Assembly: GCA_963556695.1 (NCBI GenBank)
Contig: CAUWAG010000006.1
Span: forward strand, 4,650,001 to 4,714,000
DNA from: Anthostomella pinea
Taxonomy: Eukaryota > Ascomycota > Sordariomycetes > Xylariales > Xylariaceae
Direction of reading: 5' to 3'
DNA length: 64,000 bases
This document shows positions 34,868-45,269 of the stretch, piece by piece (within the stretch, counting starts at the first letter, position 1; the number at the start of each line of letters is the position of its first letter). The notes under the pieces are model-generated. The model searched no databases. It was not told where the DNA came from and worked only from the letters and a program-made list of their open reading frames with translations. Both the position numbers and the translations under genes were made by a program.

Positions 34868-36965
34868 ATGGACAAGACTGATGATGAGATATCGAGCGCG
34901 CCCGGCGTCCCCATCACACCGGTGCACACCGCCGGCTCAGACGCGGACAAGGTCAAAGGAGAGATGACCGAGGTGCAGGGTGACTCTCACTTCCATGAGA
35001 CCGTCACTGCTGCTCCGCTGGACGCATTCTCGCGAACTTCTCTTCAGCTCTATGCCATTCTGTTGGTGGCTGCCCTGAACGCAACGGCGAGTGGCTTCGA
35101 TGGCGTGAGTCTACATGTGAACGCAGTCATGGCATCATCGCTAAAACCCTCCCCCAGTCCATATTCAGCTCGATCAATGCCATGTCGCAGTACAAGGCTT
35201 ACTTCCACCACCAGGAGCTTGGAAGCTCAACAGGCATCATCTTCATGATCTATACGATCGGCAACATGGCAAGTCAACTCTCGCTTGCGGGGTCAACAAG
35301 AATCAAAAGAGTTACCGTTGATCTCTGATCTCGTTGCAGGTCGGCTCACTGTTCAACGGACCCATATGCGACAACTTCGGCAGACGCGCCGGAATGGCTA
35401 CAGCTTCGGTATTGATCATGGCCGGTGCCGCTATTCTTACGGCTGCCCGAAACGACAGTTTCCTGCTTGGTGGACGATTCTGGCTTGGGTTTGGTGTTTC
35501 TATTGGAACCAGTTCGGCACCAACCTACGCGCTCGAGATGGCGCCTCCTCGTAGGTGGCATTTTCGATGATCCATCAACACACTGGTCCATTTCGGGCCG
35601 CGTTTGTCTGGAAATTATTGACTTCCGACTAGAATGGCGTGCCCGCGTGGTCGGCTACTACAACACCTTCTTCTACACCGGCTCCATCTTGTCTACCGGC
35701 GTGGCGTACGCCTCCAACAAGTCCAACTCCGAGCTGGCATTCCGCTTGCCGCTGAGTCTACAACTCTTGCCTCCTGTGTTCATCTTTGTCGGCGCCTTGC
35801 TCATCCCAGAGTCTCCCCGATGGCTTTGCGCACGAGGGAGGCGCGATGAGGCTGCAGCTATTCTGGCAAAGTATCACGGCGGGGGAGATATGGGCCACCC
35901 AATGGTGCAACTAGAACTCAAGGAGTTCGAGGAGGGCATCAAGGTCCAGAAAGCCCAGTCCTGGTGGAACTACTACGACCTGTACGATGCTGCTCGGTCC
36001 AATGTATCTCGTCAGAAAAGGTGCTGATCTACAATACCTAGTGTCGAGAACCACAACGCGCGGTGGCGTTTCCTGATGAACGCCTTCATGTCGTTTTTCG
36101 CCCAGATGGCCGGTAACTCGGTACTTACTTACTACCTGCCTTCCATGTACACCCGGATTGGCATCACTTCGACAGAGCGACGACTCTTGTTGACATTCGC
36201 CAATTCTATCGTGTCTTGCGCCGGCGCCTTGGCGGGTTCTGCTACGAACGACAAGATCGGTCGCAGAACCAAACTCTGGGTTGGGTCCATCGTCCTGGCC
36301 TGTCTTTTCGCCGCCGTGACCGGATTCTCGAGTCAATTCGGCGATGGCAAAGCTCCCAGTGCTAGGCTGTCCGACGCTGGTGTTGCCATGGTGCGTCCAC
36401 TTGATGAGCGAGACACGAGCAAAACAGCTGACCTTTTGGTAGATCTTCCTCTTCGGGGTTGCGTACTCATTCGTGTATACGCCTCTGACTGCGACGTACT
36501 GCGCCGAGGTGCAGAACAATCACACGAGGGCCAAAGGCATGGGAGTGGTAAGATGACCCCTCAAGATGTACGCCCGTAGAGTGACGTCCTGACTCTGGTG
36601 TAGCATGTGATCATGTCCAACTGTGCGAACTTGTACAACACCTACGTCACGGCCATCGCGCTGGAAGCGGTGGGCTGGAAGTATTACTTTGTGTTTGTTG
36701 GTCTCAATCTGGTCTACGGTACGATGAAGTCTGCCCGAAGTTATGGAGGAGTGAACCCAGCTAACATTGCTTGATTGGAGCCATCGTCTGGTTCTTTCTG
36801 GGGGTTGAGACGCACGGACGGACACTCGAAGAACTCAACGCAGTGTTTGACTCCAAGTGGCCACCCAAAGCAGCTCTGGCCAAGACGATCATGGTCAAGC
36901 GCGAAGATGGTCAGCTTCATAGTCTGGACGAAGCGACTGGCGATAGGCGGCGCGACGAGGTGTAG
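34868..36965 (+). CDS. MFS sugar transporter (lactose-permease / hexose-transporter type)
   Basis: A 553-residue proton-sugar symporter of the plasma membrane, with eight exons: 34868-35104, 35158-35268, 35340-35550, 35633-35981, 36042-36390, 36443-36547, 36604-36718 and 36781-36965. All junctions keep the frame and recreate family motifs: D-N-F-G-R-R (loop 2-3), E-M-A-P-P-Q-W-R-A-R, P-E-S-P-R-W-L (after helix 6), N-D-K-I-G-R-R and E-T-H-G-R-T-L-E-E-L near the end. Twelve helices are expected, with a cytosolic N-terminus of about 60 residues. The segment F-H-H-Q-E-L-G-S-S-T-G resembles fungal lactose permease relatives, but the sugar cannot be stated. Intron 2 starts with GC (ATG|GCAAGT), a rare GC-AG intron. 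No key residue is missing. Confidence 0.88.
35269..35339 (+). other. GC-AG intron of the sugar transporter gene
   Basis: The exon end A-C-A-T-G is followed by GCAAGT, and the intron ends TTGCAG. No GT in the neighbourhood would keep N-M / V-G-S-L-F in frame. A GC donor with otherwise perfect consensus is the usual form of this minor intron class. Confidence 0.7.
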
Positions 36966-37246
36966 AAACTGGCTGATACACATGCTGTAGATGAAGACCC
37001 CGCTGATGCCGGGGCCTTGAAACATTAGATGGTGGACACAAGCATGGTATTCAGACCCCCGAGGATGAGGAGAAGCGATTCCTTGGGAAGCGGTTCTGAC
37101 CTCCGATGTGTTGTGGCAGCGGCACTTTAGTCAACACCTGAACTCCCCCCCACCCCCCTTTTTTTGTCAGCCTTCTAGCCAGCTTCTGGTTCCCGCCGCC
37201 GGTACCCCAGTAAGGGTATACATTTTCCAGGTTGTCGCACCGGGTA

Positions 37247-37488
37247 CACTGCAATCTCAGAAGTCTTCGTACACCCCGCAATCAAGGTCTCGGGTAGGTA
37301 GGTACTGAGCGATATTATTTATGTGTGGAATAAGCACTCTGGAATAAGCGTGTTAAAAGGTCTCCTGAGAACATGGCTGCTTATTCCCAGGCGCTTATTT
37401 CACTGTCTGTATCTACCTTATCCTCAATGTCCGGGAAGAAGAGTCTTGAGTGCAAAGACGGAGTCTGAAGACTTGTGAGTGGTGACTG
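37247..37488. mobile_element. MITE copy 7, complete
   Basis: 242 bases between TA at 37245-37246 and 37489-37490. The left end reads CACTGCAATCTCAGAAGTCT; the right end reads GAAGACTTGTGAGTGGTGAC and finishes TG. Inner motifs TGGAATAAGCACTCTGG and GGCTGCTTATTCCCAGG are present. It lies about 280 bases beyond the sugar transporter stop. Confidence 0.8.
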
Positions 37489-37963
37489 TACAGGCAATCA
37501 TTCCGGGGCAATTGATTGTAATTCCATACTACCATACTGCTGCTTATCACGCTGTGACTTCTTCTCTCAACCGGTTTAAGTTGCCAGGTAACATAGCACA
37601 TTAGGTGCGTCTCATGTAGCACGGCAATGGGACCAAACCAACTCTCGTCCGTCCCCCTCACTCTCACCTCACTCTCACATCCAACATTCCCGCATTCACT
37701 GCCCTCGCCTATTCCCACCAACACACGATCATCACCAATCCTCAAACATCCTCACCAACACACGGTCATCACCAATCCTCACCGATCCTCACCAACAATT
37801 GCTCCCGCGAAGAAAGGCGACGCCGGCAAGGGCGCAGGCGGTTCGAGCGGCGCAGCGCAACGAACGCATCCAACGCCACTCCCTTATCTCCCACATCAGC
37901 CCAGTATTTGCCAATCGAGCAACGGCCTAACTTCATCATGGCAATCCTAAGCCCTCAATCACA

Positions 37964-38419
37964 ATGCCGCCTCGAGGAAACCGTATCCAACGCCGTGACA
38001 AGCCGGGCGTGGCTGCACTCCGCGCCAGCCAGCGCCTGCAGGAGCGACCGGATTTTCTGGTCCCGAAGCTAGCTTTCCTGCGACTGGTATGTGCTCACCT
38101 ATCATGCATCATTTGAGTGATCTTGCTCATTACACGGCACCTAACTTCATGTTGTTCTAGGTCAAAGAGATTACCCAAAACGTGAGCAAGGAAGGCTCCA
38201 GGTACCAGTTCACGCCAAACGCTTGGTGAGCTTCAGGAGTGGACCGAGGCCTACCTGATCAACCTTTTCTCAGAGACTCAAGAGGTTGCTGCTGCGTACA
38301 AGCGCGTTACGATCAAGCAGGTTCGTCGAGTAATCCAGATACGACTGTGTGATTAATGTCGTTCTGACCCATTTTTGGAGCACATGAAGCTGGCTCGCCG
38401 CTTGACAGAACAGGGTTAG
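37964..38419 (+). pseudogene. second histone H3-like gene, broken
   Basis: Exons correspond to those of the H3 variant at 15001. Exon 1 (37964-38086) reads P-G-V-A-A-L-R-A-S-Q-R-L-Q and ends P-K-L-A-F-L-R-L. Exon 2 (38161-38320) starts V-K-E-I-T-Q. Exon 3 (about 38378-38419) encodes E-H-M-K-L-A-R-R-L-T-E-Q-G. Intron positions match those of the intact gene. In exon 2 the frame is lost at GCTTGGTGAG (about 38220), apparently a two-base deletion; afterwards L-Q-E-W-T-E-A-Y-L and K-R-V-T-I-K-Q are readable in the new frame. The last acceptor has TTTTTG instead of TTTTAG. The N-terminal tail is missing from the ATG-led frame; a tail-like A-P-A-K-K-G-D-A-G-K-G stretch lies upstream at about 37800 without a start. 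It is an H3 relative but not translatable as it stands. Confidence 0.75.
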
Positions 38420-39155
38420 GTTACGAGCACCATGAGCAGGCCTATGCCCTGATAAGGGAGGGACCCGTGGGGCCGGGTGGTTTATATGGATCATTGCAGT
38501 GGTTGGTAGACATCCAGGCTCTCGTGGCATTAGCAACATGTACCGCTAATTGAGTTTCCACATCGACTTGTGCCTGTCGTTCCCCGTTGTGCTACTACGT
38601 CGACTGTGATTATCAAGTACATGATATGATGACCCCAGGTTCTTGCCATTGTACAATTGTAAGCATTACATCCATTGTGGACGCAAAAGGCGCCAATTTC
38701 AAGTATGCAAATCGAGTTCGCTGCTGGATCATGAGACTCGCAGGAATGCGTTGAGATGCTGGCCTGGGTTGCACATATCAGGCATGTTATGCTAGATCTT
38801 CGTTTGCGATGTTCTATTGTGTACTGGTATAGTAGATAGCCGTTCCGCAGCAATAGAACTTATAAAGTGTCACTTTGCGCTCCCCTATTTACCATGACAC
38901 GCCCGTTCCCCAAGCCTTATAAGATTAGATACTTTCAGAGCTGTTTGTACATAAAATATATCTCTATCGACTAGATCAGTCACGAATGATGAGTGAGGGA
39001 CGGCGGTAGGTCGAGAGAGCGAGGCAGACAAACATAATATAATCAGATGCTAGAGCTGGTTGGCGGCAAACATGCAGTGTGTGTACATGTATGTGTGTAT
39101 TAAGAGGAAAACACCTGGCACCTGGGTATATACCTTAGGTACCTTTAGGCAGGTA
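38420..39155. other. intergenic; no gene seen
   Basis: Nothing recognisable. AT-richer than neighbouring genic DNA. Confidence 0.45.
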
Positions 39156-39290
39156 CAGTCACGCCCCATAAGTCTCCGTCCGCGTACTTTATTCACTTTG
39201 TGTTATACGTTATCAAGACAATGAAATAAGCACCCTGGAATAAGCAGCTACATTCTAATCAGTCGTACTAGATGCTTATTCCACAGATTA
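39156..39290. mobile_element. MITE copy 8, right end lost
   Basis: Begins CAGTCACGCCCCATAAGTCT after TA at 39154-39155; the core has GAAATAAGCACCCTGG, GGAATAAGCAGC and GATGCTTATTCCACAG. Its left end (CAGTCA...CCCCATAAG) forms a subtype with copy 11. Confidence 0.7.
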
Positions 39291-39684
39291 TAAATGGCCT
39301 TGAGTATCTATGCTCCTGGGTATATAGTGAACGTAGAACTGATAAAGTTTCAGTATACCTGCTGCTCAGCATCGACGGGGAAGGAGCGCGAGCAGGTAGC
39401 TGCGTCCACTACTTCGTGCTCAGAGAAAGAGCACCTTAGGCAGGAACCCCCTGTACCCACCTGCACCTGGCAAATACACCAAAGCACCGAGAGGCAACCT
39501 TGAAGCTGGGCTGCTCCATCGTTTGATCACCTTCCTCCCTCTCCAACCTTCACTACTCTCTTCACCACTCTCTCGCACGTCTCCCCCGTTCTTCACCCAG
39601 ACTGTCAGTATCCAACCCTCGCCGCGACCAACTGTCATTCGGACAGCTTCCAAGACTAACATCAGCACAATTCAGGACACTACA

Positions 39685-40491
39685 ATGGCGGAAACCCGAG
39701 AAGACTTTCCTAACAAGGATTTTGCGGAGCTGCAGGCCACCCTCGAAGTACTCGACTTGTCACTCGCTCAGGAAGCCGCCCGAGGTCAACGTCGCAAGAA
39801 GCAGGAAAACTCAAAGTCCAAGACCGCCCAAGTACCTACCATCGAAGAAGCCGAAGCCGAAGTAGAGGAACGCCTCAAGAGTGTCATGGAGAGTCCGTTG
39901 AACCAGAACCCGCCACCGGGTTATCACCAGTCCTTGATGTACCTCTCCAACAAAGACCCCAAGGCGAGAAGAGCGCTCCCGCACATGCGCCGCCTGTGCA
40001 AGGCACTCGAGGACGGACTCGCTAAAGACGAATATCTCGACAATGACGAAATCGAAAAGCTTCTTCGTGCCACCATCAAGGCGCTGTCTCCTGGCCATCC
40101 CTACCTCTACCCGGTGCAGGATGAAGGGGAAGACGACGAAGCAGGAGATGGCGATGGCGATAAAACCCAAGAATCGGACACAGGTATGATGGTTCCGCTC
40201 TTTGCCTGCTCGCTCTTACACTTCTACCTCTTCTACTATCACCGTGATCTGCCCTAAGCTCTAATGTTAACCAACACTCCTGTCGCAGTTCAGTTCAAGA
40301 GAAGCGGAACACTTGCCAACGCGTTGACCAAGCCCGTCAACCACGTCGATCAGGTGCTCGAGAACGCTTTCGATGGGTTGGACGGCGACGAAGAAGACGA
40401 CCAGGAAGACGAGGGAGACGAGGACGGCAAGGGCACCGGTGGTGATAATGAAGATGGACAAGCTAGTGCGGTTGTGGGCGAGGAAGGGTGA
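39685..40491 (+). CDS. small acidic-tail protein, family A member 1 (function unknown)
   Basis: 233 residues, exons 39685-40183 and 40289-40491 (intron GTATGA ... GTCGCAG, phase 1). The first 165 residues are charged and probably helical (L-E-V-L-D-L-S-L-A-Q-E-A-A, I-E-E-A-E-A-E-V-E-E-R). The segment N-P-P-P-G-Y-H leads to H-M-R-R-L-C-K-A-L-E-D-G and P-G-H-P-Y-L. After the intron, a short V-Q-F-K-R-S stretch leads into a strongly acidic tail (D-G-D-E-E-D-D-Q-E-D-E-G). It aligns by eye along its length with the gene at 49114, including the intron position, so the two are paralogues. The acidic tail would suit a nuclear or histone-binding role, but that is a guess. It lies about 1.3 kb beyond the H3-like pseudogene. 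No signal peptide or membrane span. Confidence 0.7.
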
Positions 40492-40884
40492 CCTTGAGAA
40501 GGACGACGTCTGAATCATGCGGAAATACCCAAGGATTCGCGTCTAGAGGCGAATGGAGGTACGGACGAAACGTTTCGTCTATAGGCTACGATAGTGACTC
40601 GTAGCTTCGACCCCGACCAAAACACTCCTTGAAGCCAATCCTGATTCTACGTGCATCTGGTATATGCTACGCTGACATGTTAATAAGCTCATCGCGTGGT
40701 CCTCGTTTGCCACTGATAAACTCATTCGCTCAATAAGAAGCGCGCCGGCTAAGTCTCGCAGGGTCTCGTCAACTTCTTCTTTGAACTAGGTATCTTGGCT
40801 TCCGCGTGGAGTCCTGTCAGTGGACAGTCAGCTGCTGATCTATTTATCATCGCATCCGCAAGCTAATGAACACCTCTCGTGTAT
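40492..40884. other. intergenic between convergent genes
   Basis: 3' flank of the acidic-tail gene and of the minus-strand DUF4267-like gene. No open frame of note. Confidence 0.5.
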
Positions 40885-41268
40885 CTAGGACCATCTCAAC
40901 AGCTTGCCCGCTATCCCAATGATGACGGGTGCAAGCGACCAGTGGTTCCACTCGCCGCCTCCGATCTGCAGCTTGCTCATGATACCGTCAACGACACAGA
41001 TGAAGACGCCCGGCAACAGGGAGAGGCCCAGCAGCCTATCGTCACCAGTATGCCACACAAGCAGAGACATGAAGCCGATGGCGACGTTGCGGGTGCCGTA
41101 GAAGCGCATCAGCGAGCGCGTGAGCTTGCGCGCCGAGGGCTCGGCCGGCACGGGGAACGCGGCGAGGTTCAAGGCGGCTTCGGGCCGGAAGATGGCATTC
41201 ACGCTTAGGAGGACTGGGATCACCCCGATGGCTAGGGCGCCGTGGCGGTAGTAGGGAGTTTGGGCCAT
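40885..41268 (-). CDS. small membrane protein, DUF4267-like
   Basis: A 127-residue, single-exon protein with about four hydrophobic segments: G-A-L-A-I-G-V-I-P-V-L-L-S near the start, N-V-A-I-G-F-M-S-L-L-V-W, L-S-L-L-P-G-V-F-I-C-V-V-D, and V-I-I-G-I-A-G-K-L-L near the end. The pattern R-x-Y-G-x-R-N-(VL)-x-x-G between segments 1 and 2 (F-Y-G-T-R-N-V-A-I-G) and the D-G after segment 3 fit the fungal DUF4267 family as I know it. Function unknown. It overlaps no other gene and is read convergently with the acidic-tail gene. Confidence 0.65.
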   Translation of the reverse strand: MAQTPYYRHGALAIGVIPVLLSVNAIFRPEAALNLAAFPVPAEPSARKLTRSLMRFYGTRNVAIGFMSLLVWHTGDDRLLGLSLLPGVFICVVDGIMSKLQIGGGEWNHWSLAPVIIGIAGKLLRWS

Positions 41269-41933
41269 GTTGTGGCGCCTTGGTGATCTGACGATGTGGT
41301 AGTTGGGGCCCGGTCGCTTTCACGATCGAGTTTAAGAGCTGGCTGGCTGTGCGATGAGTCTAGGTGTCGCATTAAAGGATGGGAGATTCAGAGCGGGAAG
41401 AGTAAAGAACTTCATCGCGTTATGTCTAATCCCCATGTTGGTGATGTGATGGAGCTTCGATGTTGGCTGTTCTGGCTGTCAGCAACTGCGCCCCTTACGT
41501 GGTGGATAACAAAATGATTGTTCCCCGCCTCCTACTTACGCCATGGCAAATTGGACAAGGGGTCACCGGTCACGCTGGCGGGCTGGCGCGGCTTGAATTG
41601 ATGGGGTGGCCCTCGTTCTTCGGGACAGACTGATGGTTGTCGATTTCAGCTCATGAAGCGAATCCCGTCATGAGCTGACGACAATCCACACTAACAATGT
41701 AATAGTTATTATTAGTCTCGTGGAAGTGGTCGCGCTACGGAAGTTCGGATCGCCCCATGCCCCCAGAGGTTTTCAACTCCGAAGTTCCGACAAGCTCTGT
41801 CACTACCTCCTAAGCGGGAGCGGAAGTGTAGCAATGCTCACTCATTGACGATAGTGTTGCCGACTCGGATGGAACCTTGATAGCTCGGAGCTGCTACATA
41901 CCTACAGAATGATACCTTGCCAAATGATTGAGC
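41269..41933. other. divergent promoter region between the DUF4267-like gene and the Zn2Cys6 gene
   Basis: No gene seen. About 660 bases separate the two divergent starts. Confidence 0.5.
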
Positions 41934-44666
41934 ATGCAATCCACTCCCGAGAATCTGGGACCTGTCCGCGCGCGCGTGTCGAATGCGTGCGACAACTGCA
42001 AGCTGAGAAAGGGTGAGATTACCTTATCATCGATCACATCATGGAGAGTTGATGAATCTCACAGTCAAATGTGACGGGCAATTGCCCTGTAGCTACTGCA
42101 CGCGACGTCAGAGAGGCCATGCTTGTCGTTTCTCGCCTCCGATCGGACGCCGTCTGAACGGACATGGACGCCGTCCGTCTCCACCATCTTCACTGTCAAA
42201 ATCTGCTTCATCAGCTCCGCCCGAGGTCACTACCCCTCCGAACACCAGGGCCGCTGCCGCTGGGACTTCGGCTAGTTTTACTCACCGCAGTGATGCATCC
42301 GCCGAGGAAGAGGCAGAAGTGCCTCGGGAGGCGCGCCTCGTCTCTGATGCACAGGGCAAACTGAGTATGAAAGGGCCATCATCCATGGCGCACCTTAGCT
42401 ACCCGCCGACTGACAATGTTCTCTAGTCTTCATTGGCGACTGCGCTCCGCTCTCGCTATTCCAAACAGTGAGGCAGATCGTGACTACTCGCGTCGACCCT
42501 GATGCTTTTGCTCCGCAGACGAGTCGGGTCTCGATGCTGGAGAACGTTAGCTCCCTAGTCACTTCGTCCAACTGGAGGGAGCCCGACGTGAATGCTTCCA
42601 GGATCGGGCGGCTGGTTTCCACCTTTGTCTCTGTGGTACATTTACATCACTCGCACCTTTGACTGTCAACATCCTGAGCTGACCGAGTCGCAGACTTCCG
42701 CGCTGGTCGACTTCTTTGACAATGCGCGCCTTGCCAGTGACATCGCGGCATGGCACACGCGAATACCACAGTTGTCGGATGTGACGTCGGCAGTCAACTA
42801 CCTGGTCTTGGCTATTGGGTCACAGTCAGATGATGAAGAGTCTGCTGCTGGCTACTTCTTGCACGGGAAGAGGTTGGCATTGTCCAGTCTCGACGGTAAC
42901 CTGAGTGTCGAGACCATCGAGGCCTTCATTCTCGTCACTGTCTACATGTTGCGCGCATGTCAGATCAACGGCTCATTCCTCTTCTTTGGTTAGGCTCCAT
43001 GGCTACGAAGTTCCACATCCAAAGGCTGACGGATTAGGGATCGCCGTGCGGGCTGCCTACTCCGTTGGGCTGCACAGGACGGAAGTCAACTGCCGCTTCG
43101 GTGCTGAAGTACACGCACAAAGGTATGTCCAATCGACTACATTGAACCCTTATAAGTCTCCGTACACCACACGTCTCAGCAAACAACAGTAAATTTATCG
43201 AATTGGAATAAGCGCACTGGAATAAGCATCAAAAGCATCGTACTATACCGGAACTGCTTATTCCTGTCTGCTTATTCATGTCTGCTTATTCCTGTCTGCT
43301 TATTCCTGTCTGCTTATTCCTGTCTGCTTATTCCTGTCTGCTTATTCCTGTCTGCTTATTCCAATATTTCTGATTTGCAACGTGTAACCGGGAATCCTCC
43401 CAACATGGCGCGTACGGAGACCTATGAGGGCTAAGTGTACCCCTATGGCTGCAAGAACAGACACTAAGAGCCAATAGGGATCGCCTGTGGAAGAGCCTGC
43501 GGGTTCTTGATCTTTTTCTCAGCATATCCATGGGTCGGCCACCGGCTTCTTCAGATGGCGACTGCACCGTTCCGTACCATGTTGCCGAAAGCGACGGAAG
43601 CGAGAAATTCGATCTGTTGAACGCGTCAGTTCAGATTCTCTTGATCGCTGAAGGCATTGTCATCGAGCTCTACTCCAGGCGGAAGGTCTCCTTGCAACTG
43701 ACCGAAGGGATATCGCATCAACTACGACAGTGGTCAAACAAGTGGCTATCTTCTCTGAGACGAGTCATTTTAGAGCCCTCAGGGGACTGTCGTACCGAGG
43801 TGGCTGGTGCGTGCCAGGTCCTGTCTTCGTATTACTACGCCGTAATGCTGGTATCCAGACCCTTCCTGATGTACGAGCTGTGCAAGAGACTACCCGAAAG
43901 TGCAACAGGGAGTCATTCTCCCATTCAGAACGGTGATGGCAGTTCTGGAAGATCACGAGTTGCCAATGCCTGCATCGACGCAGCATGTGTGATGGTTGAG
44001 ATGGTTCACGATCTTGTCAAACGAGGGCTTTTGGACGGGCGCATGCCCCTTATTGTGTGAGCCAGCCGGTCCCTGAAGCTACTAAGCTATTGCTAACACA
44101 CATCAAGTTCATGGCTTTTCGCGTCATCATTGGTGATTGGTGTAGGTCTCATTGGGGGTTTTGGACGATCGATACTGGACAAGTACACGCGGATGTCCAT
44201 TGCTGCGCTGCATTACTTCGCAAAGAATGATGCGCACGCATTGCAGTATTCTCTCATCGCCGAATCACTACTGTCCATCGCGCTTGAATACCTGGATGCG
44301 AAGGAAACAGAGGAGCGCCGCCGTATCACAGAGCACTCTTCGCAGCTGTTCGGGCTGATGCCTGAGCGACAGACTGCCAGAGATGGTCCCACGCCCACGA
44401 CTGCCGCGGATTTTGGGTCTTCTCTTCACGGTCCTCGAGAAAATGCGACCTCAAGTGCCGAGCCCGACCACTCGTGGATGTATACCCCCTTTGGCGACCT
44501 CGACCCAGCAGTATTCTCATTGAGTGGCTCGATCATCTCTCATTCAGATTCATCCCTTCCAAACCAGGATCCTCATTCCGAGGCGGACCAGCTCTTCGGT
44601 GCGCTCAATCTGTTCCCTCTACTCGACGGGAATGGTCATATCGATTTGGCTCATTACCTGTCATAA
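41934..44666 (+). CDS. Zn2Cys6 (GAL4-type) transcription factor
   Basis: A nuclear DNA-binding regulator of 701 residues with seven exons: 41934-42012, 42065-42364, 42427-42635, 42694-42988, 43038-43122, 43478-44056 and 44108-44666. The binuclear zinc cluster has Cys at 19, 22, 29, 35, 38 and 47 (C-D-N-C-K-L-R-K-V-K-C-D, then C-S-Y-C), split by intron 1. A Pro/Ser-rich linker follows, then the fungal-specific middle homology domain: F-I-G-D-C-A-P-L-S-L-F, T-S-A-L-V-D-F-F-D, G-I-A-V-R-A-A-Y-S-V-G-L-H-R and D-R-L-W-K-S-L-R-V-L-D-L-F-L-S-I-S-M-G-R-P. Intron 5 is 355 bases instead of about 55 because MITE copy 9 lies inside it. The frame is intact once introns are removed. Its nearest neighbour in the same direction is the urea transporter; control of that gene is possible but unproven. 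Confidence 0.88.
43140..43437. mobile_element. MITE copy 9, inside intron 5 of the Zn2Cys6 gene
   Basis: 298 bases between TA at 43138-43139 and 43438-43439. The left end reads CATTGAACCCTTATAAGTCT; the right end reads GGAGACCTATGAGGGCTAAG and finishes TG. Removing the element and one TA leaves a normal 55-base intron (GTATGT ... CCAATAG). The inner CTGCTTATTCCTGT motif is expanded to eight tandem copies. Confidence 0.9.
43254..43365 (+). repeat. 14-base tandem repeat, 8 units, inside MITE copy 9
   Basis: Unit CTGCTTATTCCTGT; the second unit has CATGT and the last has CCAAT. Other copies carry one or two of these motifs. The expansion arose inside the element, so this copy is longer than its relatives. 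Confidence 0.95.
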
Positions 44667-45269
44667 GGATTGAGCCAGGCTGCAAGATGGATCTCTGACC
44701 CCTGTGAGTTTGGATGAGATCAAAAGTCGGGCAATCCGTGACACACATGCAGCATCGGCGCAAGGGCGTAGTTTCCCGCCTCTTCTTATCTATGGATAGC
44801 TGCAAGTGACTACAATTGGTCGAAATACCTCAAAGATTATCATTTGACATGATCTTCAGATCTTCTTATCAGCAAACCCGCATCGAGGCCATCTTGGCGG
44901 GGGCTGCAGGGAGGGTTTGACCCAATGGCTGTAAGCCCTGCCATTGATATCAGCATGGGCACCTTAGACGTATCGTACATGATACCAGCATTATCAAGAC
45001 GATACAGAGGGGGCTCCCCGAAGAACGCCCCTGCCTGTGGGGGCGCAAGGTCTGACTCTCCAGATCCATGACATCGTGTCATAACTCATCCAGAAAAGCT
45101 ACAGACCTGGAGCTCAGACTGTATCTTTGAGTGTTCGCCACCGACTTGGACAGCCAGTCCCACCATACTTTCTACACGAGCCTGCGCATGTAAGTACACC
45201 TCGGCCAGTATTTTGATGCAGTACTGAAGCCTATCTGCCTCCACATAGCATAGTAACGATAGGGACACG
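44667..45269. other. intergenic before the urea transporter
   Basis: No gene seen; it holds the promoter of the next gene. Confidence 0.5.

Noticed and set aside
37627..37950. 107-codon frame upstream of the H3-like pseudogene as a separate gene
   Set aside because: Low-complexity Thr/Pro text from a TCCTCACCAACAC repeat; only the A-P-A-K-K-G part looks meaningful, probably a relic of the histone tail.
40879..41208. 109-codon plus-strand frame over the DUF4267-like gene
   Set aside because: Fully overlaps the minus-strand membrane protein, which has the clearer pattern.
42636..42693. Apparent frameshift in the Zn2Cys6 gene
   Set aside because: A 58-base intron (GTACAT ... GTCGCAG) joins V-S-V to T-S-A-L-V-D and restores the family sequence.
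43254..43365. Regular repeats resembling a CRISPR array
   Set aside because: The units are directly adjacent 14-mers without spacers, inside a fungal MITE.
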